From assembly GCA_913057785.1 (NCBI GenBank), contig CAJXPD010000074.1, forward strand, positions 1-39,343: a stretch of DNA of 39,343 nt. Reading direction: 5' to 3'. Position numbers and translations under genes: made by a program. This DNA is from an uncultured Lewinella sp. GTDB lineage: Bacteria; Bacteroidota; Bacteroidia; Chitinophagales; Saprospiraceae. The stretch's first letter is position 1. Each line of letters starts with the position of its first letter. The notes beneath the pieces are model-generated. The model did no database searches and was not told the origin of the DNA. It saw only the letters and a program-made list of their open reading frames with translations. Below, piece by piece: positions 1-7,586 of this stretch.

Positions 1-27
1 CTTCCGAAGTCTCGAAGACTTCGGAAG
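1..27. terminator. Perfect hairpin at window edge, likely terminator of an upstream gene
   Basis: An 11-bp perfect stem (CTTCCGAAGTC pairing with GACTTCGGAAG) with a 5-nt TCGAA loop lies 38 bp before the S9 peptidase start. No clear T-run follows on the plus strand. It may end a gene lying left of the window on either strand, or sit in the leader of the peptidase mRNA. Its left edge coincides with the window edge, so the stem could be longer. Confidence 0.5.
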
Positions 28-65
28 TGTAAATACTCGCTAGACAAAGCCTTAATCAAAACAAT

Positions 66-2093
66 ATGAAGAAGTTTTTCCTAACTGGATTAGTACTATT
101 TTCTTGTACGGTCTTTTTGCTGGCTCAGGACAAACCGGCCTTTACCAGTATGGACGTATTTGATCTGGAATGGGTCAATGATCCGCAAATCTCACCGGAT
201 GGCGACTGGGTCGTGTATGGCCGGGGAGCCATGGACATTATGACAGACCGCCGTACTTCTCAACTCTGGCTGGTCAAAACAGACGGCAGTTCTCATCAGA
301 AATTGAGTCATTTAGATGTTCGGGAATCCAATGCTAGGTGGTCTCCGGATGGCAGTAGAATAGCTTTTACCGCTTCTACCGATCAAGGATCAGAACTGTA
401 TATCTATTGGGTAGGGTCGCAGAAGGCAGCGCGTGTTTCCCAGTTGTCTGCTTCCCCTAGTGGCCTTAGTTGGTCACCTGATGGAGAATGGATAGCCTTT
501 TCCATGTTCGTTCCAGGGAAGGAACTGTCCCTGGTTAAACCACATAAAAAACCAGCAGGTGCGAAGTGGGCCGCGGCTCCGAGAATTACAACACGACTAA
601 AGCATGAGGCGGATGGCTCCGGTAAACTCAAGCCCGGTTTTTCTCATTACTTCATCATGCCAGCTAACGGAGGTAAGGCGCGACAGATCACTTCAGGTGA
701 TTTCCACCACCGCGGTGCTCCAACCTGGACTAAAGATGGTAAGGGATTGTTGTTTTCGGGCAATCGGAATGTAGACTGGGAATACGATTTCCGCAATTCA
801 GAGATCTACCATGTATCTGTGACTGATGGTACGTACAAACAATTAACAGATCGAAAAGGACCAGACCGTGGATTAGCCCTTTCGCCAGATGGGAAAACCA
901 TTGCTTATACCGGCTATGACGATAAGGTACAGACCTATCAAATGAACCATATTTACTTGATGAACGCCGATGGTTCCAATAAGCGGATGATTAAGAATCC
1001 GCTTGATCGATCTGTAGGAAGTTTGAGCTGGGCCCCTAACGGCCAAGGACTTTACTTCACTTACGATGATAAAGGAAATACCAAATTGGGGCATACGGAT
1101 TTGGGAGGTAAGCCACGTAAACTGGCAGATGATTTAGGTGGAACGGGCGTAGCCCGGCCTTACGGTGGGGGTTCTTATTCCTTATCTAACAAGGGAGATA
1201 TCGCCTACAACCGGACTACACCCTATCACCCAGGAGAATTGGCAGTTCAAGCTGCAGGAGGTAAAGGATACAAGATGTTGACAGATCTAAATAGCGATAT
1301 CTTGGGACAGCGAACCTTGGGAAGGGTGGAAGAATTGTGGTGGAAATCAACGGTTGATCAACTGGATATCCAAGGCTGGATCGTGTATCCACCGGATTTT
1401 GATCCCAATAAAAAGTATCCGCTATTGATCGAGAATCATGGCGGCCCGATATCCAATTATGGCGATCGTTTTTCTCCGGAGATGCAATTGTATGCCACTG
1501 CGGGTTTTGTGGTGCTATATCCTAATCCCAGAGGTAGTACCAGTTATGGTGAGACTTTTGGAAATCTCTTATACCACAACTATCCTGGAGATGATTACCA
1601 TGATGTGATGGATGGGGTCGATGCCATGCTGAAGAAGAACTATATTACTGAGGACAGCCTATTCGTTACTGGCGGTAGTGCAGGAGGGATTATGAGTGCC
1701 TGGATGATTGGTAAGAACAACCGCTTTCGGGCAGCGGCCGTGATCAAGCCCGTAATGAACTGGATCAGTAAGACCTTAACGGCAGATAATTACTATGGGT
1801 ACGCTTATTCCCGATACCCTGGTCAACCTTGGGAGAATGTAGAGGACTACTGGAAGTTTTCGCCTATTTCCCTAGTGGGGAATATTGAAACGCCAACCCT
1901 AGTCATGGTGGGCTCAGCGGATATGCGTACGCCTTTATCCGAATCTAAGCAACTCTATCACGCCTTGAAACTCCGTAAGATAGAAACCGCCTTAGTGGAA
2001 GTGCCTGGAGCATTCCATTTCATCGCCAACCGACCGAGCCAATTGATCACTAAAATTGAGCACATTGTAGCTTGGTTTGATCGATATCGCTAA
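66..2093 (+). CDS. Secreted S9 family peptidase (prolyl oligopeptidase type)
   Basis: Serine peptidase that cleaves oligopeptides, probably after export to the periplasm or surface. A signal peptide (MKKFFLTGLVLFSCTVFLLAQ) is followed by a beta-propeller built from TolB/PD40-like blades, recognisable by repeated 'SPDG' motifs (for example WSPDG, LSPDGK) through about residue 400. The C-terminal alpha/beta-hydrolase domain carries the nucleophile in GGSAGG (Ser538). The likely Asp619 (GSADMRTP) and His651 (GAFHF) complete the triad. The length of 675 aa fits the dipeptidyl-peptidase/acylaminoacyl-peptidase-like branch of S9. It appears monocistronic and converges with the next gene on a shared terminator. 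Exact substrate preference (Pro, Ala or acylated N-terminus) cannot be read from sequence. Confidence 0.93.
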   Translation: MKKFFLTGLVLFSCTVFLLAQDKPAFTSMDVFDLEWVNDPQISPDGDWVVYGRGAMDIMTDRRTSQLWLVKTDGSSHQKLSHLDVRESNARWSPDGSRIAFTASTDQGSELYIYWVGSQKAARVSQLSASPSGLSWSPDGEWIAFSMFVPGKELSLVKPHKKPAGAKWAAAPRITTRLKHEADGSGKLKPGFSHYFIMPANGGKARQITSGDFHHRGAPTWTKDGKGLLFSGNRNVDWEYDFRNSEIYHVSVTDGTYKQLTDRKGPDRGLALSPDGKTIAYTGYDDKVQTYQMNHIYLMNADGSNKRMIKNPLDRSVGSLSWAPNGQGLYFTYDDKGNTKLGHTDLGGKPRKLADDLGGTGVARPYGGGSYSLSNKGDIAYNRTTPYHPGELAVQAAGGKGYKMLTDLNSDILGQRTLGRVEELWWKSTVDQLDIQGWIVYPPDFDPNKKYPLLIENHGGPISNYGDRFSPEMQLYATAGFVVLYPNPRGSTSYGETFGNLLYHNYPGDDYHDVMDGVDAMLKKNYITEDSLFVTGGSAGGIMSAWMIGKNNRFRAAAVIKPVMNWISKTLTADNYYGYAYSRYPGQPWENVEDYWKFSPISLVGNIETPTLVMVGSADMRTPLSESKQLYHALKLRKIETALVEVPGAFHFIANRPSQLITKIEHIVAWFDRYR

Positions 2094-2104
2094 CTACAAG
2101 AAAA

Positions 2105-2141
2105 GGATCAGTTTGGCCGCTATACATGGCCCAACTGATCC
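2105..2141. terminator. Bidirectional terminator between convergent genes
   Basis: A 14-bp stem with one mismatch (GGATCAGTTTGGCC pairing with GGCCCAACTGATCC) and a 9-nt loop sits 11 bp after the S9 peptidase stop and 9 bp before the end of the minus-strand gene. On the minus strand it is followed by TTTTCTTG, so it probably terminates that gene best and may serve both. Confidence 0.75.
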
Positions 2142-2150
2142 TCTAAAAAC

Positions 2151-3758
2151 TTATGCCAACTGATTGTAGGGTACTCCCGTGACCTCTTCAAAGTTGGGAC
2201 TTCTAGGAATAAATACTTCGAAAGTTTGAGTAGGTAGCAGTGGGATTTCTAAGGAGAAGTTCCAGTAATGTTCAAGTAGACTCGAGTCTGACTCTTCTAT
2301 ATTTCTTAAGTAGATCTTGCTTTTATTTAGGTAAAACTTTGCTTTTGCTTGAGGCGTGAAAGCACTTGGAGCATCAGACAAATCCGTTTGTTCACTATTC
2401 ATGATTTGTAGAAAGGAGTCATCGCTGAGCTCATCTTTTAATAGGCAGTTGAGTAGTTGACGGAAAATCGTCTTGTTTGGCCGCCATCCGGTTCGAAGGT
2501 TTTCCTTTTGACGCTCAAACTCGTCCGACTCTACTAGGACCTCTAAGTCTGTCAAACCAAATTCTTGTCTGACTACCGTATCAATTTGATCGGCTAGTTC
2601 GATTTCTTCCTCGGCAAGGTACAGATCGTGCCAAGCATCTTCGATGCCATCACCATTCTTTCGGCAATAGGCAATGACTTGCCGATCGGGATATTCTTCG
2701 GAAATGAGCAGAAAATACCAGAAGTAGTCAAAGTCCAATTTTGCTTCCTTTGAAACTTTTGATAGGACTCCACCTTCCTGGGCCAAGTCTTGATACTGGC
2801 ACGGGATATAGTGAATACTTGCGGACTTCAGAAAAGCTCTACTGGCTTCACGAATACCTCCAAATCCTTCCAACTCAAACCAATCCTCCCAGAGGAAAAC
2901 TGTCTGCAAGGTGATGTCGCTTTCTTGATTGTGGATGCCGTCAGCCAGGGCTAGATACAAGCCATCCCGCCATCCCAAGCCAAATCCTGTCAGACTCTGT
3001 TCTTCTTCCTCTGCCCACTCCCAGTACTTTCCGATCGTGTTCTGTGTGAATTTCAAGCGGTCGACGACGATTTCGTCCAAGGAAGTAGCCAAGGCTAGTT
3101 CTCTCTTGATGAGAGATTTGCAAAAACCATATGCACTTGGGCTATTTATGCGGATGTAGATGACGAGTTGGATGGGTGAAAAGGCCGGGATATCCAAAAG
3201 AAAATGAAGCCATTCCTCTTCATTTTTCCAGAACTCAGGGGTAAGACGATGTTGATCCAATTGGGGATCTAGGAGACACAATTTTCCACTATTGATCCAG
3301 ATCTTTTGCAATTGCTTGTTGCGGCTAACGTGCCAGAGGGCGAAGTAGCCCAAACTATTGTTGTAGATAGCTTGCAAAACTCCGCTGAGCACCTTTTCTA
3401 GGGTGAGCTGCTTATTTTCTTTAATAGCGTTTATCAATTGGTTTTGATCTATGTCCCATTGTAGATCAGGTACATCTAAAGTTTGACCTAGAATACCATT
3501 GACTTCATCATTCCAGGCGGCTGTAGGGTTGACTCGTTGCGATAGCCATCTTTTAGCTTTCGGGCTTATAGGGTAAAGCTGCTGAATATAGTTTAGGGTG
3601 GCTCTTTCTGTTGGGGTGATTCGGCCTCCGTCAGAGACTTCTTCCCAAATCTGCTCTATCCTTTTTTGGTCGATCGGTGCCTGTTGTGCTACTTGAGCGG
3701 CTAATTCAAGTAGCTGCCGGTCATATTTGATGCCTCCAATGGTTTTATAATAGGTCAT
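2151..3758 (-). CDS. Uncharacterised 535-aa protein
   Basis: I do not recognise the family. No signal peptide or membrane segment is visible, so it is probably cytoplasmic. The N-terminal ~80 residues look helical and contain a short 'DGGRITPTERATLNYI' stretch (about residues 43-58), reminiscent of a small helical module seen at the start of other bacterial proteins. The remainder is acidic, rich in Trp and Leu, and mixed alpha/beta (segments such as LQTVFLWEDWFELEGF). No nucleotide-binding or catalytic motif is evident. The gene stands alone, converging with the S9 peptidase and about 0.2 kb downstream of the haloperoxidase-like gene. Length and uninterrupted frame make it a real gene; the function is unknown. 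Confidence 0.8.
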   Translation of the reverse strand: MTYYKTIGGIKYDRQLLELAAQVAQQAPIDQKRIEQIWEEVSDGGRITPTERATLNYIQQLYPISPKAKRWLSQRVNPTAAWNDEVNGILGQTLDVPDLQWDIDQNQLINAIKENKQLTLEKVLSGVLQAIYNNSLGYFALWHVSRNKQLQKIWINSGKLCLLDPQLDQHRLTPEFWKNEEEWLHFLLDIPAFSPIQLVIYIRINSPSAYGFCKSLIKRELALATSLDEIVVDRLKFTQNTIGKYWEWAEEEEQSLTGFGLGWRDGLYLALADGIHNQESDITLQTVFLWEDWFELEGFGGIREASRAFLKSASIHYIPCQYQDLAQEGGVLSKVSKEAKLDFDYFWYFLLISEEYPDRQVIAYCRKNGDGIEDAWHDLYLAEEEIELADQIDTVVRQEFGLTDLEVLVESDEFERQKENLRTGWRPNKTIFRQLLNCLLKDELSDDSFLQIMNSEQTDLSDAPSAFTPQAKAKFYLNKSKIYLRNIEESDSSLLEHYWNFSLEIPLLPTQTFEVFIPRSPNFEEVTGVPYNQLA

Positions 3759-3873
3759 GATTTAGGGTTTTGCCGGCAAGTTAGGTCCAGAAATACCGCC
3801 CCGCCTGCAAACTGTTGTCAACTGGGATTATTTGGAGGTCAGTTCGTATGAATCCCCCAATTAGGATGGCTGA

Positions 3874-3904
3874 TTAGCCACCCCAAACAACATGGGGCGG
3901 CTAA
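3874..3904 (-). terminator. Hairpin downstream of the haloperoxidase-like gene
   Basis: TTAGCCACCCC pairs with GGGGCGGCTAA (11 bp, one A/C mismatch) around a 9-nt loop, about 50 bp past the stop of the minus-strand haloperoxidase gene. There is no good T-run on the minus strand, so termination is plausible but not strong. Confidence 0.4.
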
Positions 3905-3953
3905 TTTCCATATGAGCAAACTGAAGGTGTAGTTTAGCGGTTCCGAAAAGCAC

Positions 3954-5387
3954 CTAGCTTTTTCTTCTCCTTAATCGATAATCATTTATCCCATCTGCGA
4001 TTTCGTAGCCAAGTCGCAAGCCCTCTGTACAGTCCATGCGCATATGTACACCTAGCGGTATTCGAGAAAAGGCATTTTCTGCCGCAAATTCTTCCACCGT
4101 ACTAAAAGTCCTCGCGGCCCCCCTAAATTCTGTCCGGCCTTCGTGGGATCGGTCCGTAAAATTTACCTCGTTCCCCAAAAAGTCGATAAATACGCCTCCT
4201 GCGGCGGAAGCAAAGCAGGAATGCCCCGAGGGATAACTTGGAAAAGTTGGGTTGGGCCATGGAATCAGGCGATACAGGTTGGTTTGGAAATCTGGATCAA
4301 TGTATTCATGGATAAATACATTGGGCCGCATCACCATGAATTCATATTTGTATTTCCAGGCCGCTACTGCAGCATCGTTCAAGGCAAAGCCTAGTTTGAG
4401 GTTTAGATGCAATGTTTCCTCCAAATTGAGGTCAAATTGATCGATTAGCTGACGAGCAATGGAAACCTGGCGAGCCGGCGGGCTAAAGGTTAGACCTTCC
4501 ACATCATCACTCCAGAATTCTGCGATCCACAACTCTTCTCCATCTACAGCCTTTGCATCATTATTGCTCTCGTAGACTTCGAGCATTTGCTGATAATATT
4601 CGCTACTCGGGTCTTCACTGTAGGCGATGGGTGGGATGGCGGTTGTTTCCTCTGGGGATATGACAAAGGTTCTCACTTTTTCCCAATAGGGAAATAAGGC
4701 TCTTTCAGGTTCGGCAGAAAAGGTCCAATAGCCTAAGCCAGTTGGCGGGACATAACTATGCGGTTGGGGATCTAGTACTTGGGCTTCCGCCTCTTGATCA
4801 GTCTGACTATAGGCAATCACCGCCTGCGCAACATTTTCACCCCATTCGCTAGAGGCCTCCAGGTCTTGTGGCGAGGTCTGATTGCTGTATTGAGCATTGA
4901 GCTTGGTTTCTAGTTCATCGATCTTGTTCTCCAGGGCAGGATCAATGTTTAGAAGAAAGTGGCGTGTGCTTGCTGCGTAGCTGGCGTTTAGCGCGACCTC
5001 CCAATTGAGACGTTGACCACTTGCTGGCCTTCTGATGTTCAACCCTCGGAGACGTTCTTGGTTGGATTGAAAATCTGGCATGGCGGGAATTCCAGTTTCA
5101 TAGGCTGCCAAATGGATGTATGCAATAGCCCGTGCTGAAGCATTGGGGCGCATCCCGCCAGCATATCGCTCAATTTCCAGGAATAAATCCATCCAAGCCA
5201 GGGCGATTTCACTTTCAGTGTCAACGAGTCTACTAGCGGAACGCTGATCACGCCCATCTTGGTTATCATTACGTAGTTCTTCGGTACCGGTATCTGACAA
5301 ATCGAAGGGTTCATCCTTGGTACAGGATTGAAACAATAGAATAAGGAAAGCAAAACAAGCCAATAGCCTGATTTGGTGGTATTGCAT
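3954..5387 (-). CDS. Vanadium-dependent haloperoxidase / PAP2-superfamily lipoprotein
   Basis: Envelope enzyme of the vanadium haloperoxidase/acid phosphatase fold. All three oxyanion-binding motifs are present: K-x6-RP (Lys347, Arg354-Pro355), PSGH (residues 386-389), and SRIPLGVH-MRM-D (Arg442, His448, Asp452). The spacing matches vanadium-dependent haloperoxidases, which oxidise halides with peroxide. Some family members are phosphatases, so halide use is an inference. The frame opens 15 codons further up, but I chose the ATG at 5385-5387 because it gives a clean lipoprotein signal (MQYHQIRLLACFAFLILLFQSC, lipobox LFQSC); the upstream extension is hydrophilic. The mature protein is probably anchored in a membrane of the envelope. 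Length (~477 aa) fits the family. Confidence 0.88.
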   Translation of the reverse strand: MQYHQIRLLACFAFLILLFQSCTKDEPFDLSDTGTEELRNDNQDGRDQRSASRLVDTESEIALAWMDLFLEIERYAGGMRPNASARAIAYIHLAAYETGIPAMPDFQSNQERLRGLNIRRPASGQRLNWEVALNASYAASTRHFLLNIDPALENKIDELETKLNAQYSNQTSPQDLEASSEWGENVAQAVIAYSQTDQEAEAQVLDPQPHSYVPPTGLGYWTFSAEPERALFPYWEKVRTFVISPEETTAIPPIAYSEDPSSEYYQQMLEVYESNNDAKAVDGEELWIAEFWSDDVEGLTFSPPARQVSIARQLIDQFDLNLEETLHLNLKLGFALNDAAVAAWKYKYEFMVMRPNVFIHEYIDPDFQTNLYRLIPWPNPTFPSYPSGHSCFASAAGGVFIDFLGNEVNFTDRSHEGRTEFRGAARTFSTVEEFAAENAFSRIPLGVHMRMDCTEGLRLGYEIADGINDYRLRRRKS

Positions 5388-5438
5388 AAGTACATTTTTA
5401 GTTTTCGAAATAGGATGTAAGTAGGACGACAACAGGAA

Positions 5439-5586
5439 TCAGAGAATTTTGGGTAGCGAGTTTAAGGGCCAGACAAGGCACGAAAACCGCCCATAGCTGT
5501 AGGCTACGGACCTGTCCCGCTCCTCAGCAGCGGGAAGGCTCTGAGTAACGAAGTATGGTGATTAAAACCGCAGCCAAAAAATCTGA
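5439..5586. repeat. Candidate REP/MITE-like inverted-repeat element
   Basis: About 148 bp with imperfect ~28-bp terminal inverted repeats. The left end reads TCAGAGAATTTTGGGTAGCG and the right end, on the opposite strand, reads TCAGATTTTTTGGCTGCGG; both continue into a GTTTAA-like stretch. Internally there are smaller palindromes, TAGC-tgta-GGCTA near 5494-5506 and TCCCGCT/AGCGGGA at 5515-5535. The arrangement suggests a non-autonomous dispersed repeat between two minus-strand genes. No coding capacity is seen. Only one copy is visible here, so dispersal is inferred. Confidence 0.4.
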
Positions 5587-5595
5587 GTATCTATT

Positions 5596-5634
5596 GACGT
5601 ACTACTTCAGAGTCACTTAATAAGTAGTGACGTC
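5596..5634. other. Long hairpin in the intergenic gap
   Basis: GACGTACTACTT pairs with AAGTAGTGACGTC (12 bp with one bulged G), closing a 14-nt loop. It lies just right of the REP-like element and upstream of the haloperoxidase gene. It could be an operator, an RNA leader hairpin or part of a larger repeat. It lacks a T-run on either strand. Confidence 0.4.
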
Positions 5635-5790
5635 CGAGTTAAATGGAGCTCCAGCAAAAAGAAAAGGTATTGGTCTTGCTATATGAGAAGATTTTATTGC
5701 ATAAGGCAAATGTTTCGCTATTGTACTCTATCGGGTTGAATTTTTTTCTAACTTTTTTGAAAGGAAGGATACTGTTTGGATCGGAAAAGC

Positions 5791-5824
5791 CCTACTGGAG
5801 AGGAACTTCAGCCTCTCCAGTAGG
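5791..5824 (-). terminator. Rho-independent terminator of the alpha/beta hydrolase gene
   Basis: A perfect 13-bp stem (CCTACTGGAGAGG with CCTCTCCAGTAGG) and 8-nt loop begins 11 bp after the minus-strand stop codon. On that strand it is followed by GCTTTTCC, a short U-tract. This separates the hydrolase transcript from the haloperoxidase gene downstream. Confidence 0.85.
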
Positions 5825-5834
5825 AGTTAGGTTG

Positions 5835-7535
5835 TTATTTTAGGATGACCTTCCCGGTCTTTAGAAAAGCCTCTTTAGATGGATCACTCAATTGCCAGGT
5901 ATTATCAAAAAATCCTTCGGTCAAAACCCGTTCCTTGTCAAAAAGGACGTAGTCATCAAATTTCATCAAAGCAAATAAGATCGGAGGAGAGGAGAAGCGC
6001 ACCCAAGGGCCTAGTTCTTTTTTGGACTCCGGCGCATCAAATATCGATATACCGGAATTGACTAGTACATAGTTGCCATTTCTTGGATACACATAAGCTA
6101 ACCCGAGCTCTCCAGATGTATCATTTAATTCAATCGGCAATTCATCACTCAATTGCTGTATAACCGCATTGGTATTTTTATCCCCAAACAAAATAAGATT
6201 AGCTTCCTCTAAATCGGAAGGTCTCACTTGCTTATCCGTCAACACACGAGGAAAAACCATGATCCTTCCCATGAATTCTCCCCGATAAAAGGACCAATTG
6301 GCCGCTTGCTCTGCCGCCGCTTTTCGTGCTTGCAATTCTTCTTCCGAAGGATTATCAGCGGTGCCGTAAACATAGACATGACGATCCATGATCGCAGCAG
6401 TCATCGGACCTTCTTCTCCTTTACGCTTGGTGAAAGGCGCTTCTGCGTTTGGGGTACCCTTGATCCATCTTTTCCCATCTTTCATCACAGAAATCTTCCC
6501 ACCTTCGGCTTTAGCCTTGACTGGCATACCATCTATGGTAATAAAGACTCCTTTGCGTTCTGAAAATTTCGGGTGATCGGCTAAGTTTAAGGTCAAGCCC
6601 AATACATTAGATGTTTTTATCTCGATCTGATTTTGATCCACAAATTGTGCATCTAATTTACCCGTTGCATTTGCGGGGAAAGCGTCTATTTGGACCCAGT
6701 AGGCTTTGTTGTGTTGGTAGGTGCCTGTACTAAATTTGACGTGAATGGGGTTTGGATTGCGAATAAACTGATCGAACCAGTCGAAGACCTGACCTCCTTC
6801 GTAAGCCTGAACCCAGCTATCATGTTGTACTCCAGGATATTCGTCATAACTCGTTCTAATACCAGCCTGTTTCATATTAGCGACCCATTGCTGGGTGCCG
6901 GCGGCTGGGACGACAGGATCGGCTCCGCCTTGGAAGAATCGTACGGGGAAATTATAAGCATTGGCCGCCTTTACTTCAGTGCCGGCGGGTGGGGCTGGAC
7001 AGACCGGAGCAATAGCCGCCCACATATCTGGATAGCTTAATCCAATCCATAGAGTTCCACCACCACCCATGGACAAGCCGGTTAGGTATGTTCTGTTCTC
7101 ATCAACAAGAAAACGGGACTTAACATCAGCAATCATGTCCAGCACATCTTGCTCTGCAATTCCTTGATATCCCATGGTGCCCCTAGCTAAGGGACTGGCC
7201 ACGATATAATCTCGGTCCTTCCAATCCGGAAAATACCGGGAAGCTTCCACGTCAGTTTCTCCCTCTTTATTGCTTTTGCCAAATACACGTTTGAGTGCTA
7301 ATCTGTGATTGGAACCAGCACCATGCAACATAACTACAAAGGGGTACTTTTTGCCCTCTTCATAATTCTTAGGAAGGTAGAGTGCATAGGGTTGTTCAGT
7401 ATCATCAACGGCCGAATAAAAGGAGAGTACTTGGGGGCCGGACTGGTAGGTTTGTGCTTGCAGGTGGACTGTAGCAACGTAGGTTAATAAGCTAAGGCAG
7501 ATGGCTAAGCTTTTGATTATGAGTCGGTATTTCAT
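5835..7535 (-). CDS. Secreted alpha/beta hydrolase (esterase/PHB-depolymerase-like) with C-terminal extension
   Basis: Predicted exported esterase or dienelactone-hydrolase-like enzyme. I start it at the ATG at 7533-7535, giving the signal peptide MKYRLIIKSLAICLSLLTYV...LQAQ; ten hydrophilic codons upstream are open but unlikely. The N-terminal ~260 residues are the hydrolase: 'YALYLPKNYEEGKKYPFVVMLHG' region with the oxyanion-hole HGAGS, nucleophile GLSMGGGG (Ser155), an acid in the GGADPVVP region, and His in YPGVQHDSW. The remaining ~300 residues hold no second catalytic motif I recognise and may be a binding or cap domain. It diverges from the dehydrogenase operon with only 51 bp between starts, suggesting shared control. 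Substrate unknown; carbohydrate esters would fit the neighbours. Confidence 0.85.
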   Translation of the reverse strand: MKYRLIIKSLAICLSLLTYVATVHLQAQTYQSGPQVLSFYSAVDDTEQPYALYLPKNYEEGKKYPFVVMLHGAGSNHRLALKRVFGKSNKEGETDVEASRYFPDWKDRDYIVASPLARGTMGYQGIAEQDVLDMIADVKSRFLVDENRTYLTGLSMGGGGTLWIGLSYPDMWAAIAPVCPAPPAGTEVKAANAYNFPVRFFQGGADPVVPAAGTQQWVANMKQAGIRTSYDEYPGVQHDSWVQAYEGGQVFDWFDQFIRNPNPIHVKFSTGTYQHNKAYWVQIDAFPANATGKLDAQFVDQNQIEIKTSNVLGLTLNLADHPKFSERKGVFITIDGMPVKAKAEGGKISVMKDGKRWIKGTPNAEAPFTKRKGEEGPMTAAIMDRHVYVYGTADNPSEEELQARKAAAEQAANWSFYRGEFMGRIMVFPRVLTDKQVRPSDLEEANLILFGDKNTNAVIQQLSDELPIELNDTSGELGLAYVYPRNGNYVLVNSGISIFDAPESKKELGPWVRFSSPPILFALMKFDDYVLFDKERVLTEGFFDNTWQLSDPSKEAFLKTGKVILK

Positions 7536-7586
7536 CTTGGAATAATAATTTTTGACTAAATTCAATCCTTAGCAAAACAAAGCAAA

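Noticed and set aside
5643..5843. 66-codon plus-strand ORF in the gap before the hydrolase gene
   Set aside because: It runs through the 13-bp terminator stem and into the 3' end of the minus-strand hydrolase gene. No signal, motif or family pattern was seen.
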